19,191 bases of DNA from an uncultured Oscillospiraceae bacterium (lineage in GTDB: Bacteria > Bacillota > Clostridia > Oscillospirales > Oscillospiraceae): positions 1 to 19,191 of the forward strand of contig CAKUEH010000042.1 of NCBI GenBank assembly GCA_934646185.1, given 5' to 3'. The notes beneath the pieces were generated by a model. The model worked only from the letters and a program-made list of their open reading frames with translations, did not search any database and was not told where the DNA came from. Of this stretch, positions 1 to 7,318 are shown one piece after another (within the stretch, counting starts at the first letter, position 1; each line of letters opens with the position of its first letter). Made by a program: the position numbers and the translations under genes.

Positions 1-51
1 GCGCTCCTTGACCGCATAATACTGCTGCATCATGGGGGTGAGTTCGGCCAT
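1..51 (-). CDS. mutS: DNA mismatch repair protein MutS, N-terminal fragment (cut by window edge)
   Basis: Only the first 17 codons are present, reading MAELTPMMQQYYAVKER. The TPMMQQY-x-x-x-K stretch is the well-known start of the mismatch-binding domain I of MutS, the ATPase that recognises mispaired bases and starts mismatch repair. The ATG at 51 is preceded by a GGAGG Shine-Dalgarno (60-64 on this strand) at a good distance, which fixes the start. The gene continues beyond position 1. Nothing can be said about the rest of the protein. The call rests on a short but characteristic sequence. Confidence 0.85.
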   Translation of the reverse strand, partial: MAELTPMMQQYYAVKER

Positions 52-130
52 AATCAAAACCTCCGGGTTTTCTCTTTTAACGTCTGAAATTATGCTTTCG
101 GCAAATCCATATGCACTTACGCATTCGTTT

Positions 131-325
131 GTAGGGGCCGATGCCCACATCGGCCCGTTGGGAAGTTGCGAATTCGCCGAAGATTTCCGTAAAAACGGTG
201 CATTCTGCCGGGCCGATGTGGGCATCGGCCCCTACAACCGAATACGCAGATGCACCCGAATTCGCCGAGAATTTCTATAGAACAACTGCATTCTGCCGGG
301 CGGAGCAGAGCCCCGCCCCTACCAA
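131..325. repeat. Tandem palindromic intergenic repeat cluster
   Basis: A perfect 26-bp inverted repeat lies at 131-156 and 210-235; each arm is itself a hairpin (GGCCGATG-ccca-CATCGGCC). A third palindrome (GGGCGG...CCGCCC) ends at about 323 and shares the CCCCTAC end with the second. A 44-bp direct repeat precedes the last two palindromes (170-213 and 258-301), starting GAATTCGCCGA and ending CATTCTGCCGGGC. The cluster therefore looks like tandem copies of a unit made of a spacer plus a palindrome ending in CCCCTAC. It has no coding potential and sits between the mutS start and the 3' end of the exporter operon. It resembles the REP-like dispersed repeats of gut Clostridia; that link is inference. 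Confidence 0.75.
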
Positions 326-334
326 CCTTTTGCA

Positions 335-371
335 TCAAAACAGCCACGTCCGGTATGGACGTGGCTGTTCT
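335..371 (-). terminator. Rho-independent terminator of the marR-ABC operon
   Basis: A 13-bp perfect stem (339-351 with 357-369, 5-nt loop) lies just after the TAA of the last exporter gene. Read on the minus strand, the stem ends in GTTTTGATG, a short U-run. Confidence 0.8.
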
Positions 372-373
372 GG

Positions 374-2329
374 TTATTCGAGCTCGAATGCGCCGGTGTA
401 GAGCTGGTAGTAGGTGCCCTTCTGGGCGATCAGGTCGTCGTGGGTGCCGCGCTCGATGATGCGGCCGTGGTCGAGGACCATGATCGCGTCGGAATTCTGC
501 ACGGTCGACAGGCGGTGGGCGATGACAAAGACTGTGCGGCCCTTCATGAGCGCGTCCATGCCGCGCTGCACCAGAAGCTCCGTGCGCGTGTCGATGGAGC
601 TGGTCGCTTCGTCGAGGATCATGACGGGCGGATCGGCCACCGCCGCGCGGGCGATGGACAGCAGCTGCCGCTGGCCCTGCGAGAGGTTTGCGCCGTTGGC
701 CGTGAGCATGGTGTTGTAGCCGTCCGGCAGGCGGGTGATGAAGTCGTGCGCGTTGGCGAGCTTCGCCGCCGCGATGCATTCTTCGTCCGTCGCGTCGAGC
801 TTGCCGTAGCGGATATTGTCCATGACCGTGCCGGTAAAGAGGTTCACATCCTGCAGGACGATGCCGAGCGAGTGGCGGAGGTCTGCTTTTCTGATATGGT
901 TGATGTTGATGCCGTCGTAGCGGATCTTGCCGTCGGCGAGGTCATAGAAGCGGTTGATAAGGTTCGTGATGGTGGTCTTGCCCGCGCCCGTCGCGCCGAC
1001 GAAGGCCAGCTTCTGGCCGGGCTTGGCATAGAGCGTAATGTCGTGCAGAACCGGCTTTTCGGGGTCGTAGGCAAAGTCCACGTCAAAGAAGCGCACGTCG
1101 CCGCAGAGCTTCACCAGCTTGCTGCTGCCGTCCTCCTGCGGGCATTTCCACGCCCAGATGCCGGTACGCACGGCGCTTTCCGTCAGCGTACCGTCCGCCG
1201 CTTCCGACGCACGAACCAGCGTGACATGGCCGTTGTCGGCCTCCGGCTGCTGGTCGATCACCTCAAAGACACGGCTTGCGCCCGCGGCAGCCATGACGAT
1301 GGCGTTGATCTGCTGCGAGACCTGCGAGACATTGCCGGTGAATTGCTTCGTCATGCCGAGGAACGACGCGACGACCGCGATCTTCAGCGGGGCGAGCATG
1401 CTGCCCGTCTCAAACAGGTTCTGGAACGACAGATTCGGAACATTCCCGCCCGAGCAGATGAGAACGCCGCCGAGAAACGCCGTAAGCACATAGAGAATAT
1501 TGCCGATGTTGCCCATGATGGGCATGAAAATATTCGCGTAGCGCTGCGCGTGGAAGGCGTCGCTGAAGAGCTGGTCGTTGATGGCGTCAAAGTCGCGCTC
1601 TGCCGCTTCCTCGTGGCAGAAGACCTTGACGACCTTCTGGCCGTTCATCATCTCTTCGATATAGCCCTCGACCTTGCCGAGCGATTTCTGCTGGCTGAGG
1701 AAGTATTTTGCCGATCTGCCGCCGACGTTCTTTGTGACCTTCGTCATGCAGAAAATGCCGAGGAACACGATCAGCATCAGGGGGATGGAGAAATAGAACA
1801 TGAACAGCAGCAGGCCCAGGACTGTCAGACCGGAGGCAAACAGCTGCGGCAGGCTCTGCGAAACGAGCTGGCGGAGCGTATCGATATCGTTCGTATAATA
1901 GCTCATGATATCGCCGCGGCTGTTCTGGTCGAAATAGCGGATGGGCAGCTTCTGCATACCCGCAAATATGCGGGTGCGGAGCTTGTGCAGAAAGCCCTGC
2001 GTCACATGGGCCATCAGCTGCGTATAGACCGCCGTGCATGCCAGGCCCGCGAGATAGATGCAGACCATGGTGACGAGCGCATGCAGGATCTTTCCGCTCA
2101 CGCCGTCCCAGCCGAGCATCAAGCCGTCTTCAATGTAGCTTGTGATGGTCTCAATATAGATCGCGGGCAAAATGCCGACGACCGCGCTGATGATGATGCA
2201 GGCCATGACCGCGATGAGCATGACCGGATAGTCCTGAAACAGCATCCGGAGCACTCTGCCGAGCGGCTTCAGGTCCGCCTTCGCGCCGACCATCGGCGCG
2301 CGGGGCGCTCTTCCGGGATGATTAGCCAT
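374..2329 (-). CDS. ABC exporter half-transporter, catalytically competent subunit (LmrD/TM288-like)
   Basis: A 651-residue fused membrane/ATPase half-transporter of the multidrug/lipid exporter (ABCB-like) type. Six membrane segments span about residues 34-345 and the nucleotide-binding domain about 410-651. Visible motifs are Walker A GATGAGKTT (445-453), signature LSQGQ (549-553), Walker B ILDEAT with catalytic Glu574, and H-loop His605. The LSQGQ in place of LSGGQ is what the consensus half of heterodimeric exporters often shows. An extra segment of about 45 residues containing W-A-W-K lies between the membrane and ATPase domains (about 367-410). The start at 2329 is chosen for its GGGAGG site and because it overlaps the end of the upstream ABC gene by 8 bp; a longer reading from 2404 would run far into that gene. 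It pairs with the upstream ABC product. The substrate is unknown; drug or toxic-compound efflux is inferred from the MarR neighbour. Confidence 0.93.
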   Translation of the reverse strand: MANHPGRAPRAPMVGAKADLKPLGRVLRMLFQDYPVMLIAVMACIIISAVVGILPAIYIETITSYIEDGLMLGWDGVSGKILHALVTMVCIYLAGLACTAVYTQLMAHVTQGFLHKLRTRIFAGMQKLPIRYFDQNSRGDIMSYYTNDIDTLRQLVSQSLPQLFASGLTVLGLLLFMFYFSIPLMLIVFLGIFCMTKVTKNVGGRSAKYFLSQQKSLGKVEGYIEEMMNGQKVVKVFCHEEAAERDFDAINDQLFSDAFHAQRYANIFMPIMGNIGNILYVLTAFLGGVLICSGGNVPNLSFQNLFETGSMLAPLKIAVVASFLGMTKQFTGNVSQVSQQINAIVMAAAGASRVFEVIDQQPEADNGHVTLVRASEAADGTLTESAVRTGIWAWKCPQEDGSSKLVKLCGDVRFFDVDFAYDPEKPVLHDITLYAKPGQKLAFVGATGAGKTTITNLINRFYDLADGKIRYDGININHIRKADLRHSLGIVLQDVNLFTGTVMDNIRYGKLDATDEECIAAAKLANAHDFITRLPDGYNTMLTANGANLSQGQRQLLSIARAAVADPPVMILDEATSSIDTRTELLVQRGMDALMKGRTVFVIAHRLSTVQNSDAIMVLDHGRIIERGTHDDLIAQKGTYYQLYTGAFELE

Positions 2330-4067
2330 TGTCCGCACCTCCCGTTCTGTTCTGAGAATAATAGACTTCCTGATAAATCTGGTTCGAAGCCAGAAGCGTC
2401 TCATGCGTGCCCATGCCGTTGATCGCGCCGCCGTCCAGCACGAGGATCAGATCCGCGTCCTGAATGGAGGAAATGCGCTGGGCGATGATAAATTTCGTCG
2501 TCTCGGGGATCTCGGTACGCAGGGCCGCGCGGATCTTCGCGTCGGTCTTTGTGTCGACAGCGGAGGTCGAGTCGTCGAGGATCAGGATCTTCGGCTTTTT
2601 CAGCAGCGCCCGCGCGATGCACAGCCGCTGCTTCTGGCCGCCGGAGACGTTCGATCCGCCCTGCTCGATGTAGGTGTCGTATTTATCCGGCATCTGCTGG
2701 ATGAATTCATCCGCGCAGGCCAGCTCACAGGCGCGCTGCAATTCTTCATCCGTCGCGTCCGCATCGCCCCATCGCAGATTTTCTTTGATCGTGCCGGAGA
2801 AGAGCACGTTTTTCTGGAGCACGACCGCGACCTGGTTGCGGAGTGTTTCGAGATCGTATTCGCGCACATCGCGCCCACCGACCTTTACGCTGCCGTCCGT
2901 CACATCGTACAGCCGGCAGATAAGCTGCACCAGCGTCGTTTTGGCCGAGCCTGTGCCGCCGATGATGCCGACAGTCTGGCCGGACTTTACATGGAAATCG
3001 ATATCGGACAGCGCGCTGCGCTTTGCGGAAGCGGAATACTTGAATTCCACATGATCAAAATCGACAGCGCCGTTTTCGACTTCGAAGACCGGACTTTCGG
3101 GGTTGTGCAGGCTGCTCGTCTCATCCAGCACCTCGCAGATGCGCTTGCCGGAGGCCTGCGCCATGGTGAGCATGACGAAGATCATGGAGAGCATCATCAG
3201 GCTCATGAGGATCTGCATGGAATAGGTGATCATGCTCGTCAGACTGCCGACGCCGAGATACGTGCCGCCAGATGTGACGATGAGCTTCGCGGCGAAGAAG
3301 GAAATGAGGATCATCGACGTGTACACGCAGAACTGCATGACCGGGCTGTTGAGGGCAAGAATTTTTTCCGCTTTCAAAAAGTCCGCGCGGACAGAATCGG
3401 ATGCGGCGGAGAACTTCTGCGTCTCATAGTCCTCACGCACAAAGCTCTTGACCACGCGCATACCCTGCACGTTTTCCTGTACGGAATTATTGAGCGCGTC
3501 GTATTTCTTGAAGACCGCCTTGAAAAGCGGCAGCGCGCTGCGGATCATGCAGAACAGCGCAAAGCCGAGGATCGGGACGATCCCCGCAAACACAAGCGCC
3601 AGCTGCTTTCCCACGCGGATGGACATGATCACGGCAAACACCAGCATCATGGGCGCGCGGACGGCGATGCGGATGCACATCATGAACGCGTTCTGGATGT
3701 TGGTCACGTCTGTCGTCAGGCGGGTGACGAGCGAAGACGTGGAAAAGCGGTCGATATTCGCGAAGGAAAAGCTCTGCACCTGATAATAGAGGTCATGGCG
3801 CAGGTTTTTCGCAAAGCCCGCCGCGGCCTCCGCCGCGAACCAGCCGGAGAGCGCGCCGCAGCCCAGAGACAGCATTGCGATGACGAACAGCTTGAGCCCG
3901 AAGAGCAGGATCGTGCGCATCTCGCAGCCGTTTTGGATCGAGTTGATGAGATCCGCTGTCAGAAGCGGGATGGTGCATTCGCAGACGACCTCGCCCACCA
4001 TGCACACGGGCGTCAGGATCGTCTGTTTTTTGTATTCCCGGATACAGGCGGAAAGACGTTTGATCAT
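2322..4067 (-). CDS. ABC exporter half-transporter, degenerate subunit (LmrC/TM287-like)
   Basis: A 581-residue half-transporter: six-helix membrane domain (about 15-305) and ATPase domain (about 335-575). The ATPase site is altered. Walker A reads GGTGSAKTT, with Ala replacing the usual Gly before Lys. Walker B is ILILDD with Asp499 in place of the catalytic Glu. The H-loop His is Gln530 (IIAQRISS). The signature VSGGQ (474-478) is intact. This is the pattern of the degenerate half of heterodimeric exporters, whose good signature serves the partner's active site. The ATG at 4067 follows GGAGG and overlaps the marR stop as ATGA, giving a translationally coupled marR-ABC-ABC operon. Upstream in-frame codons lie inside marR and are unlikely starts. 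Confidence 0.93.
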   Translation of the reverse strand: MIKRLSACIREYKKQTILTPVCMVGEVVCECTIPLLTADLINSIQNGCEMRTILLFGLKLFVIAMLSLGCGALSGWFAAEAAAGFAKNLRHDLYYQVQSFSFANIDRFSTSSLVTRLTTDVTNIQNAFMMCIRIAVRAPMMLVFAVIMSIRVGKQLALVFAGIVPILGFALFCMIRSALPLFKAVFKKYDALNNSVQENVQGMRVVKSFVREDYETQKFSAASDSVRADFLKAEKILALNSPVMQFCVYTSMILISFFAAKLIVTSGGTYLGVGSLTSMITYSMQILMSLMMLSMIFVMLTMAQASGKRICEVLDETSSLHNPESPVFEVENGAVDFDHVEFKYSASAKRSALSDIDFHVKSGQTVGIIGGTGSAKTTLVQLICRLYDVTDGSVKVGGRDVREYDLETLRNQVAVVLQKNVLFSGTIKENLRWGDADATDEELQRACELACADEFIQQMPDKYDTYIEQGGSNVSGGQKQRLCIARALLKKPKILILDDSTSAVDTKTDAKIRAALRTEIPETTKFIIAQRISSIQDADLILVLDGGAINGMGTHETLLASNQIYQEVYYSQNRTGGADNG

Positions 4068-4522
4068 AGATCGGATACCTCCAATTCCTGTGTGGCGCGC
4101 AGATTGTCTGCGGCCAGATCGAGCAGGCGCCGGAGCGTCTGCTGCTCCTCGCCGCTCATGCCGGAGCACATGACGCGTTCGAGTGTTTCAAATGCCTGCC
4201 CAACCGCGGCGTCACAGTGCCGGGCGCGGTCGGTCAGGCGGATGCGCTTGCAGCGGCGGTCGTCCCGGTCCGGCTCAAGCACGACAAAGTCCTTTGCCTC
4301 CAGCCGCTGCAGCACGCCAGAGACGGTCGGGTGCGTCAGGTGAAAGCGCTTTTCAAGATCCTTTGGATACACATGCTCGCCCTCGTGCAGCACCAGATAA
4401 TGCAGGATAAACGACTGCGTCGACGTCAGGTCGAGCGCAAGAAACTGCTGATCCATGTACTGTGTGATGCGGTTGCTGAGATGCCGCAGGCGGGGGCCGA
4501 GATTCTGAGAGCAATCCTTCAT
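4064..4522 (-). CDS. MarR-family transcriptional regulator
   Basis: A 152-residue winged-helix regulator with the MarR layout: N-terminal dimerisation helix, LTSTQSFILHYLV helix, DNA-recognition helix around LTHPTVSGVLQRLEAK (62-77), and wing DRDDRRCKRIRLTD (85-98), followed by C-terminal dimerisation helices. The start at 4522 sits behind AGGAGG; the in-frame ATG six codons upstream would place that site inside the coding region. As first gene of an exporter operon and next to a strong palindrome over its own promoter, it very likely represses the operon and is released by a small ligand, as is usual for the family. The ligand is unknown. Confidence 0.92.
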   Translation of the reverse strand: MKDCSQNLGPRLRHLSNRITQYMDQQFLALDLTSTQSFILHYLVLHEGEHVYPKDLEKRFHLTHPTVSGVLQRLEAKDFVVLEPDRDDRRCKRIRLTDRARHCDAAVGQAFETLERVMCSGMSGEEQQTLRRLLDLAADNLRATQELEVSDL

Positions 4523-4545
4523 CGGAACCTCCTGTTTCAAAAAAC

Positions 4546-4577
4546 GTAGCGTGCTACCAGTTTCGGTAGTACGCTAC
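4546..4577 (-). promoter_or_regulatory. Palindromic operator of the marR-ABC operon
   Basis: Two 13-bp arms, GTAGCGTGCTACC and GGTAGTACGCTAC, match as an inverted repeat at 12 of 13 positions with a 6-nt centre. The palindrome covers the expected transcription start just downstream of the -10 box, so a bound protein would block initiation. This is the likely MarR site, by position. Confidence 0.75.
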
Positions 4578-4605
4578 ATTTTAGCAGATTTTATGAAAAA
4601 TGCAA
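4578..4605 (-). promoter_or_regulatory. Promoter of the marR-ABC operon
   Basis: Read on the minus strand: -35 TTGCAT (4600-4605), 16-nt spacer, -10 TAAAAT (4578-4583). It lies directly upstream of the palindrome and about 55 bp before the marR start. Confidence 0.7.
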
Positions 4606-4629
4606 GTGGCAGTTTCACCAATCTCCCGG

Positions 4630-4652
4630 CCCAGCCGCCGGAGCCGGCTGGG
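4630..4652. other. GC-rich stem-loop in the divergent intergenic region
   Basis: A perfect 8-bp stem (CCCAGCCG / CGGCTGGG) with a 7-nt loop. It has no U-run on either side and sits between divergent genes, so it is not an obvious terminator. The rest of 4606-4805 holds no gene. Just upstream of the next gene is an AT-rich stretch with a 14-bp palindrome TATGATATATCATA (4765-4778) that includes a -10-like TATGAT, but no convincing -35. Confidence 0.4.
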
Positions 4653-4805
4653 TATTGTGCATGAATGTGGTGCCTGCGTCCTGTTCGGATCGCTGTGCCG
4701 GACACCTGCGACATTGTTTTTATGGGAACCGATATTTTCTCTTTCTTTTTTCCGCGCAATCGTGTATGATATATCATAATATTGATTGTATTGGGAGGCC
4801 GCAAA

Positions 4806-5129
4806 ATGGACGAGCTGGAAAAGAAACCGGATACGCCGCAGGAAGCTGCGGAGAAAAAGCCGGAGAAGAAAAACGACTTTGATAACCGGCGGAAGCTGAT
4901 GTATGTGCTCTGCGGCGGATATCTGATCTATCTGGCCATCAAAATGGGCCGGGATTATCCGGGCCTCGCCGCCAGCGGCGTCTGGTCCAGCGAGCGTATC
5001 GCCGCGCTTTGCGGTACGATCGCGTTTTCCATCATCGGCGCAGCGCTGCTGGTGATCGTCGCGGTCCGAAGCGTGCGCGAGTGGAAGCAGTCTGCAAATG
5101 ACGAACAGGGGGAACACACAAATGAATGA
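4806..5129 (+). CDS. Small membrane protein of unknown function
   Basis: A 107-residue protein with a highly charged N-terminus rich in Glu, Lys and Pro (about residues 1-30). One moderately hydrophobic segment follows (YVLCGGYLIYLAIKMG, about 34-49) and then a strong membrane helix (IAALCGTIAFSIIGAALLVIVAV, about 66-88), with a charged C-terminus. The ATG at 4806 follows GGGAGG at 7 nt. It overlaps the next gene by 8 bp, so the two are co-translated and probably work together. I do not recognise the family. The downstream protease gene is also membrane-anchored, but a functional link is not shown. Confidence 0.75.
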   Translation: MDELEKKPDTPQEAAEKKPEKKNDFDNRRKLMYVLCGGYLIYLAIKMGRDYPGLAASGVWSSERIAALCGTIAFSIIGAALLVIVAVRSVREWKQSANDEQGEHTNE

Positions 5130-5484
5130 TATGACACTGTTTCTGGATCTGATTTTGCTTGCCAGCGGCGCGTACTGCCTGTACACGTTCCTGCGGCTGG
5201 CCGTTACGAAGCGGCTGTTCAAAAACGGTCTGCTGGTGCCGAAGGAGAAGAAGCTCTCCGACTGTGCGGACGAGCAGGAATACATCGCATATATGATGCC
5301 GCCGCTCGCCGTCATGGCGATCATGACTATGGGCTACGGCGTGTGCATGCTGCTGAACGATCTGCGTGAGGCGCCCTTCCTCCCCTACCCGTGGCCGCTG
5401 GTGATCCTGGCGGCGGTGCTGGGCTCGCTCGTATGGTACGCCATCCGCAACTCCCGCGCGAACCGCGATTATTTCGGTATGTGA
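5122..5484 (+). CDS. Small three-helix membrane protein of unknown function
   Basis: A 120-residue protein with three hydrophobic segments: residues about 5-23 (LFLDLILLASGAYCLYTFL), about 60-80 (PPLAVMAIMTMGYGVCMLL) and about 93-110 (WPLVILAAVLGSLVWYAI). A charged loop lies between the first two. The ATG at 5122 has an AGGGGG site at 9 nt and overlaps the upstream stop as ATGAATGA. It is the second gene of a two-gene unit encoding small membrane proteins. No family was recognised. The stop is followed at once by a stem-loop and then by the protease gene. Confidence 0.75.
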   Translation: MNDMTLFLDLILLASGAYCLYTFLRLAVTKRLFKNGLLVPKEKKLSDCADEQEYIAYMMPPLAVMAIMTMGYGVCMLLNDLREAPFLPYPWPLVILAAVLGSLVWYAIRNSRANRDYFGM

Positions 5485-5490
5485 GAAAAT

Positions 5491-5517
5491 GGCCCGGAGC
5501 CGGAATGGCTCCGGGCC
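5491..5517. other. Intercistronic stem-loop before the S41 protease
   Basis: A perfect 11-bp GC-rich stem (GGCCCGGAGCC / GGCTCCGGGCC) with a 5-nt loop, beginning 7 bp after the stop of the upstream gene. The plus strand has no U-run after it (GCGTGTC), so it is a poor plus-strand terminator; the minus-strand reading has a short ATTTTC. It may stabilise the upstream mRNA or cause partial termination. If the protease started at 5489, this hairpin would be coding. Confidence 0.55.
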
Positions 5518-5524
5518 GCGTGTC

Positions 5525-6727
5525 ATGAATTCCCCGGAAAGGCTGGTATCCATTTTGAAAAAATGGCAGAAAATTGTACTTCTTGCACTTGCGTTTTCCG
5601 TCGCGATCCTCGGCTCGTCCATCGTGACCATGCAGCTGACGCGGCACGAACAGACGCCCGTCGAAGCCAAAACGGCAGAGATCGGCGCATATCTTGACAG
5701 GTTCTTCATTGACGACTACGACGAAAACGAGCTTGCCGACGCTGCCGCCTCCGCGATGGTCAGCGCGACCGGCGACCGCTGGAGCTATTATCTGACCGCA
5801 GAGGAAAAAAGCAGCTACGACGAGCAGATGAAAAACGCCTACGTCGGCATCGGCGTGACCATCACCGCGCAGGAATCCCTCGGCGGCATGCGCATCGAAG
5901 CTGTGACCGCCGGAAGCCCGGCGGAGGAAGCCGGGATCCTCATCGGCGATATCATCACCGATGTCGGGGGCGAAAAGACACTTGACCTCGGCATGACCGG
6001 GACGCGGGCAAAGGTGCGCGGTGAGGAAGGGACCTTCGTCACGCTGACCGTCCTGCGCGGAGAAGCGTGCTTCCCCGTCACGGTCGAGCGCCGCAGCATC
6101 CAGACGCCCGTCGCGACATATGACATGCTGGATGGGCAGATCGGCTATATCAAAATCGCCAATTTTGACTCCCGCTGCGCGGAGGAAACGAACGCCGCCA
6201 TGGACGATTTGATCGCACAGGGCGCAAGGGCGCTGATCTTTGACGTGCGGTATAACGGCGGCGGATATAAGGACGAGCTGGTCAAGGTGCTTGATAAGAT
6301 CCTGCCGGAGGGCATCCTGTTCCAGAGCGAGGACTATCAGGGCGCGAAGCAGACCGACCGCTCGGACGAGAGCTGCATCCAGCTGCCCATGGCGGTGCTC
6401 GTCAATCAGGACAGCTATTCCGCCGCGGAGTTTTTTGCCGCGGCGATCCAGGAATACAACTGGGGCACGGTCGTCGGAACGAAGACGGTCGGCAAGGGCA
6501 ATTTCCAGACGGCCTTCACGCTTTCGGACGGTTCGATGCTGAATCTGTCCATCGGGAAATATTACACGCCGCAGGGCCGCAGTCTGACCGATACCGGCGT
6601 CACGCCGGACGTGATCGTCGAGCTTTCCGAGGAGAACAGTGCGAAACTTTCCTATGGCCGGCTGGAAAAAGCGGACGACGCACAATTACAGGCCGCAATC
6701 CGCGAAATCACCCAGAAACTCTCTTGA
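5525..6727 (+). CDS. S41 carboxyl-terminal processing protease with PDZ domain (CtpA/Prc-like)
   Basis: A 400-residue protein with a single N-terminal membrane anchor (about 18-38), a PDZ domain (about 105-190, starting at YVGIGVTI and including GSPAEEAGI-x-x-GD), and the S41 peptidase core. The catalytic serine is in SYSAAEF (Ser299) and the lysine in VGKGNFQT (Lys324). They are 25 residues apart, the same spacing as in E. coli Prc. This family cleaves exported proteins near their C-terminus outside the membrane. The start is uncertain: ATG 5525 lacks a clear Shine-Dalgarno, ATG 5489 would make the preceding hairpin coding, and a TTG near 5556 behind GGAAAGG is possible. It lies downstream of two small membrane-protein genes in the same direction. 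Confidence 0.92.
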   Translation: MNSPERLVSILKKWQKIVLLALAFSVAILGSSIVTMQLTRHEQTPVEAKTAEIGAYLDRFFIDDYDENELADAAASAMVSATGDRWSYYLTAEEKSSYDEQMKNAYVGIGVTITAQESLGGMRIEAVTAGSPAEEAGILIGDIITDVGGEKTLDLGMTGTRAKVRGEEGTFVTLTVLRGEACFPVTVERRSIQTPVATYDMLDGQIGYIKIANFDSRCAEETNAAMDDLIAQGARALIFDVRYNGGGYKDELVKVLDKILPEGILFQSEDYQGAKQTDRSDESCIQLPMAVLVNQDSYSAAEFFAAAIQEYNWGTVVGTKTVGKGNFQTAFTLSDGSMLNLSIGKYYTPQGRSLTDTGVTPDVIVELSEENSAKLSYGRLEKADDAQLQAAIREITQKLS

Positions 6728-6752
6728 CATCCCCATCTTTGCCCGATATAAT
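6724..6752 (+). promoter_or_regulatory. Consensus promoter of greA-lysS
   Basis: TTGACA (6724-6729), 17-nt spacer, TATAAT (6747-6752): a perfect housekeeping promoter. The -35 box overlaps the stop codon of the S41 gene. A small 6-bp hairpin (CAGGCG / CGCCTG) follows in the 5' leader at about 6777-6793. Confidence 0.93.
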
Positions 6753-6820
6753 GTCTGCTGAATCACTGTAAATACCAGGCGCTTTCCGCCTGACCGATTA
6801 TGGAAGGAACGATCGTAAAC

Positions 6821-7294
6821 ATGGCAAAAGAATTCAAGATCAGTGCGCTCCGCCTCAAAGAGCTGGAGCAGGAGCTTTTTTATCTGAAGACGACCCGCGA
6901 AAAGGAAGTCGCAGAGCAGATCAAGGAGGCCCGTTCGTTCGGCGACCTCTCTGAGAACAGCGAATACGACGAGGCCAAGAACGAGCAGGCCAAGCTCTAC
7001 GGCCGCATCGCAGAGGTCGAGAATATTCTCGCCCATGCCGTCATCATCGACGAGACGGAGGACTCCGAGGGCAAGATTGGCCTCGGCTGCACTATCAAGG
7101 TCGAGGATATGGAGACGGGCGACGAAGAGCTTTACGCCATCGTCGGCTCGCAGGAGGCCAACCCCATGGAATGCCGCATTTCCGACGATTCCCCGTTCGG
7201 CAAGGCGCTGCTCGGCCACAAGGTCGGCGACATTGTCGAGGTCGAGGCGCCCATCGGTGTGCTCAAGTACAAGATCCTGACGGTTGAAAAGTAA
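6821..7294 (+). CDS. greA: Transcription elongation factor GreA
   Basis: A 157-residue protein, matching the family's usual length of about 158. The N-terminal coiled coil (about 8-75) carries the acidic tip GDLSENSEY (41-49), whose Asp and Glu reach into the RNA polymerase secondary channel and stimulate cleavage of backtracked RNA. The C-terminal FKBP-like domain follows (about 80-157), ending GVLKYKILTVEK. The ATG at 6821 is preferred over one at 6800, since the AAGGA site at about 6804-6808 lies between them and the resulting length fits the family. It is first in a two-gene unit with lysS, 24 bp upstream. Confidence 0.95.
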   Translation: MAKEFKISALRLKELEQELFYLKTTREKEVAEQIKEARSFGDLSENSEYDEAKNEQAKLYGRIAEVENILAHAVIIDETEDSEGKIGLGCTIKVEDMETGDEELYAIVGSQEANPMECRISDDSPFGKALLGHKVGDIVEVEAPIGVLKYKILTVEK

Positions 7295-7318
7295 ACGAAT
7301 CAGAAAAAGAGGATAGCT

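Noticed and set aside
170..301. CRISPR-like direct repeats
   Set aside because: Only two 44-bp imperfect copies exist, separated by a palindrome rather than a unique spacer, with no cas genes nearby.
4630..4652. Terminator in the marR/small-membrane-protein gap
   Set aside because: The 8-bp stem has no U-run on either strand and lies between divergent genes, where no transcript should end.
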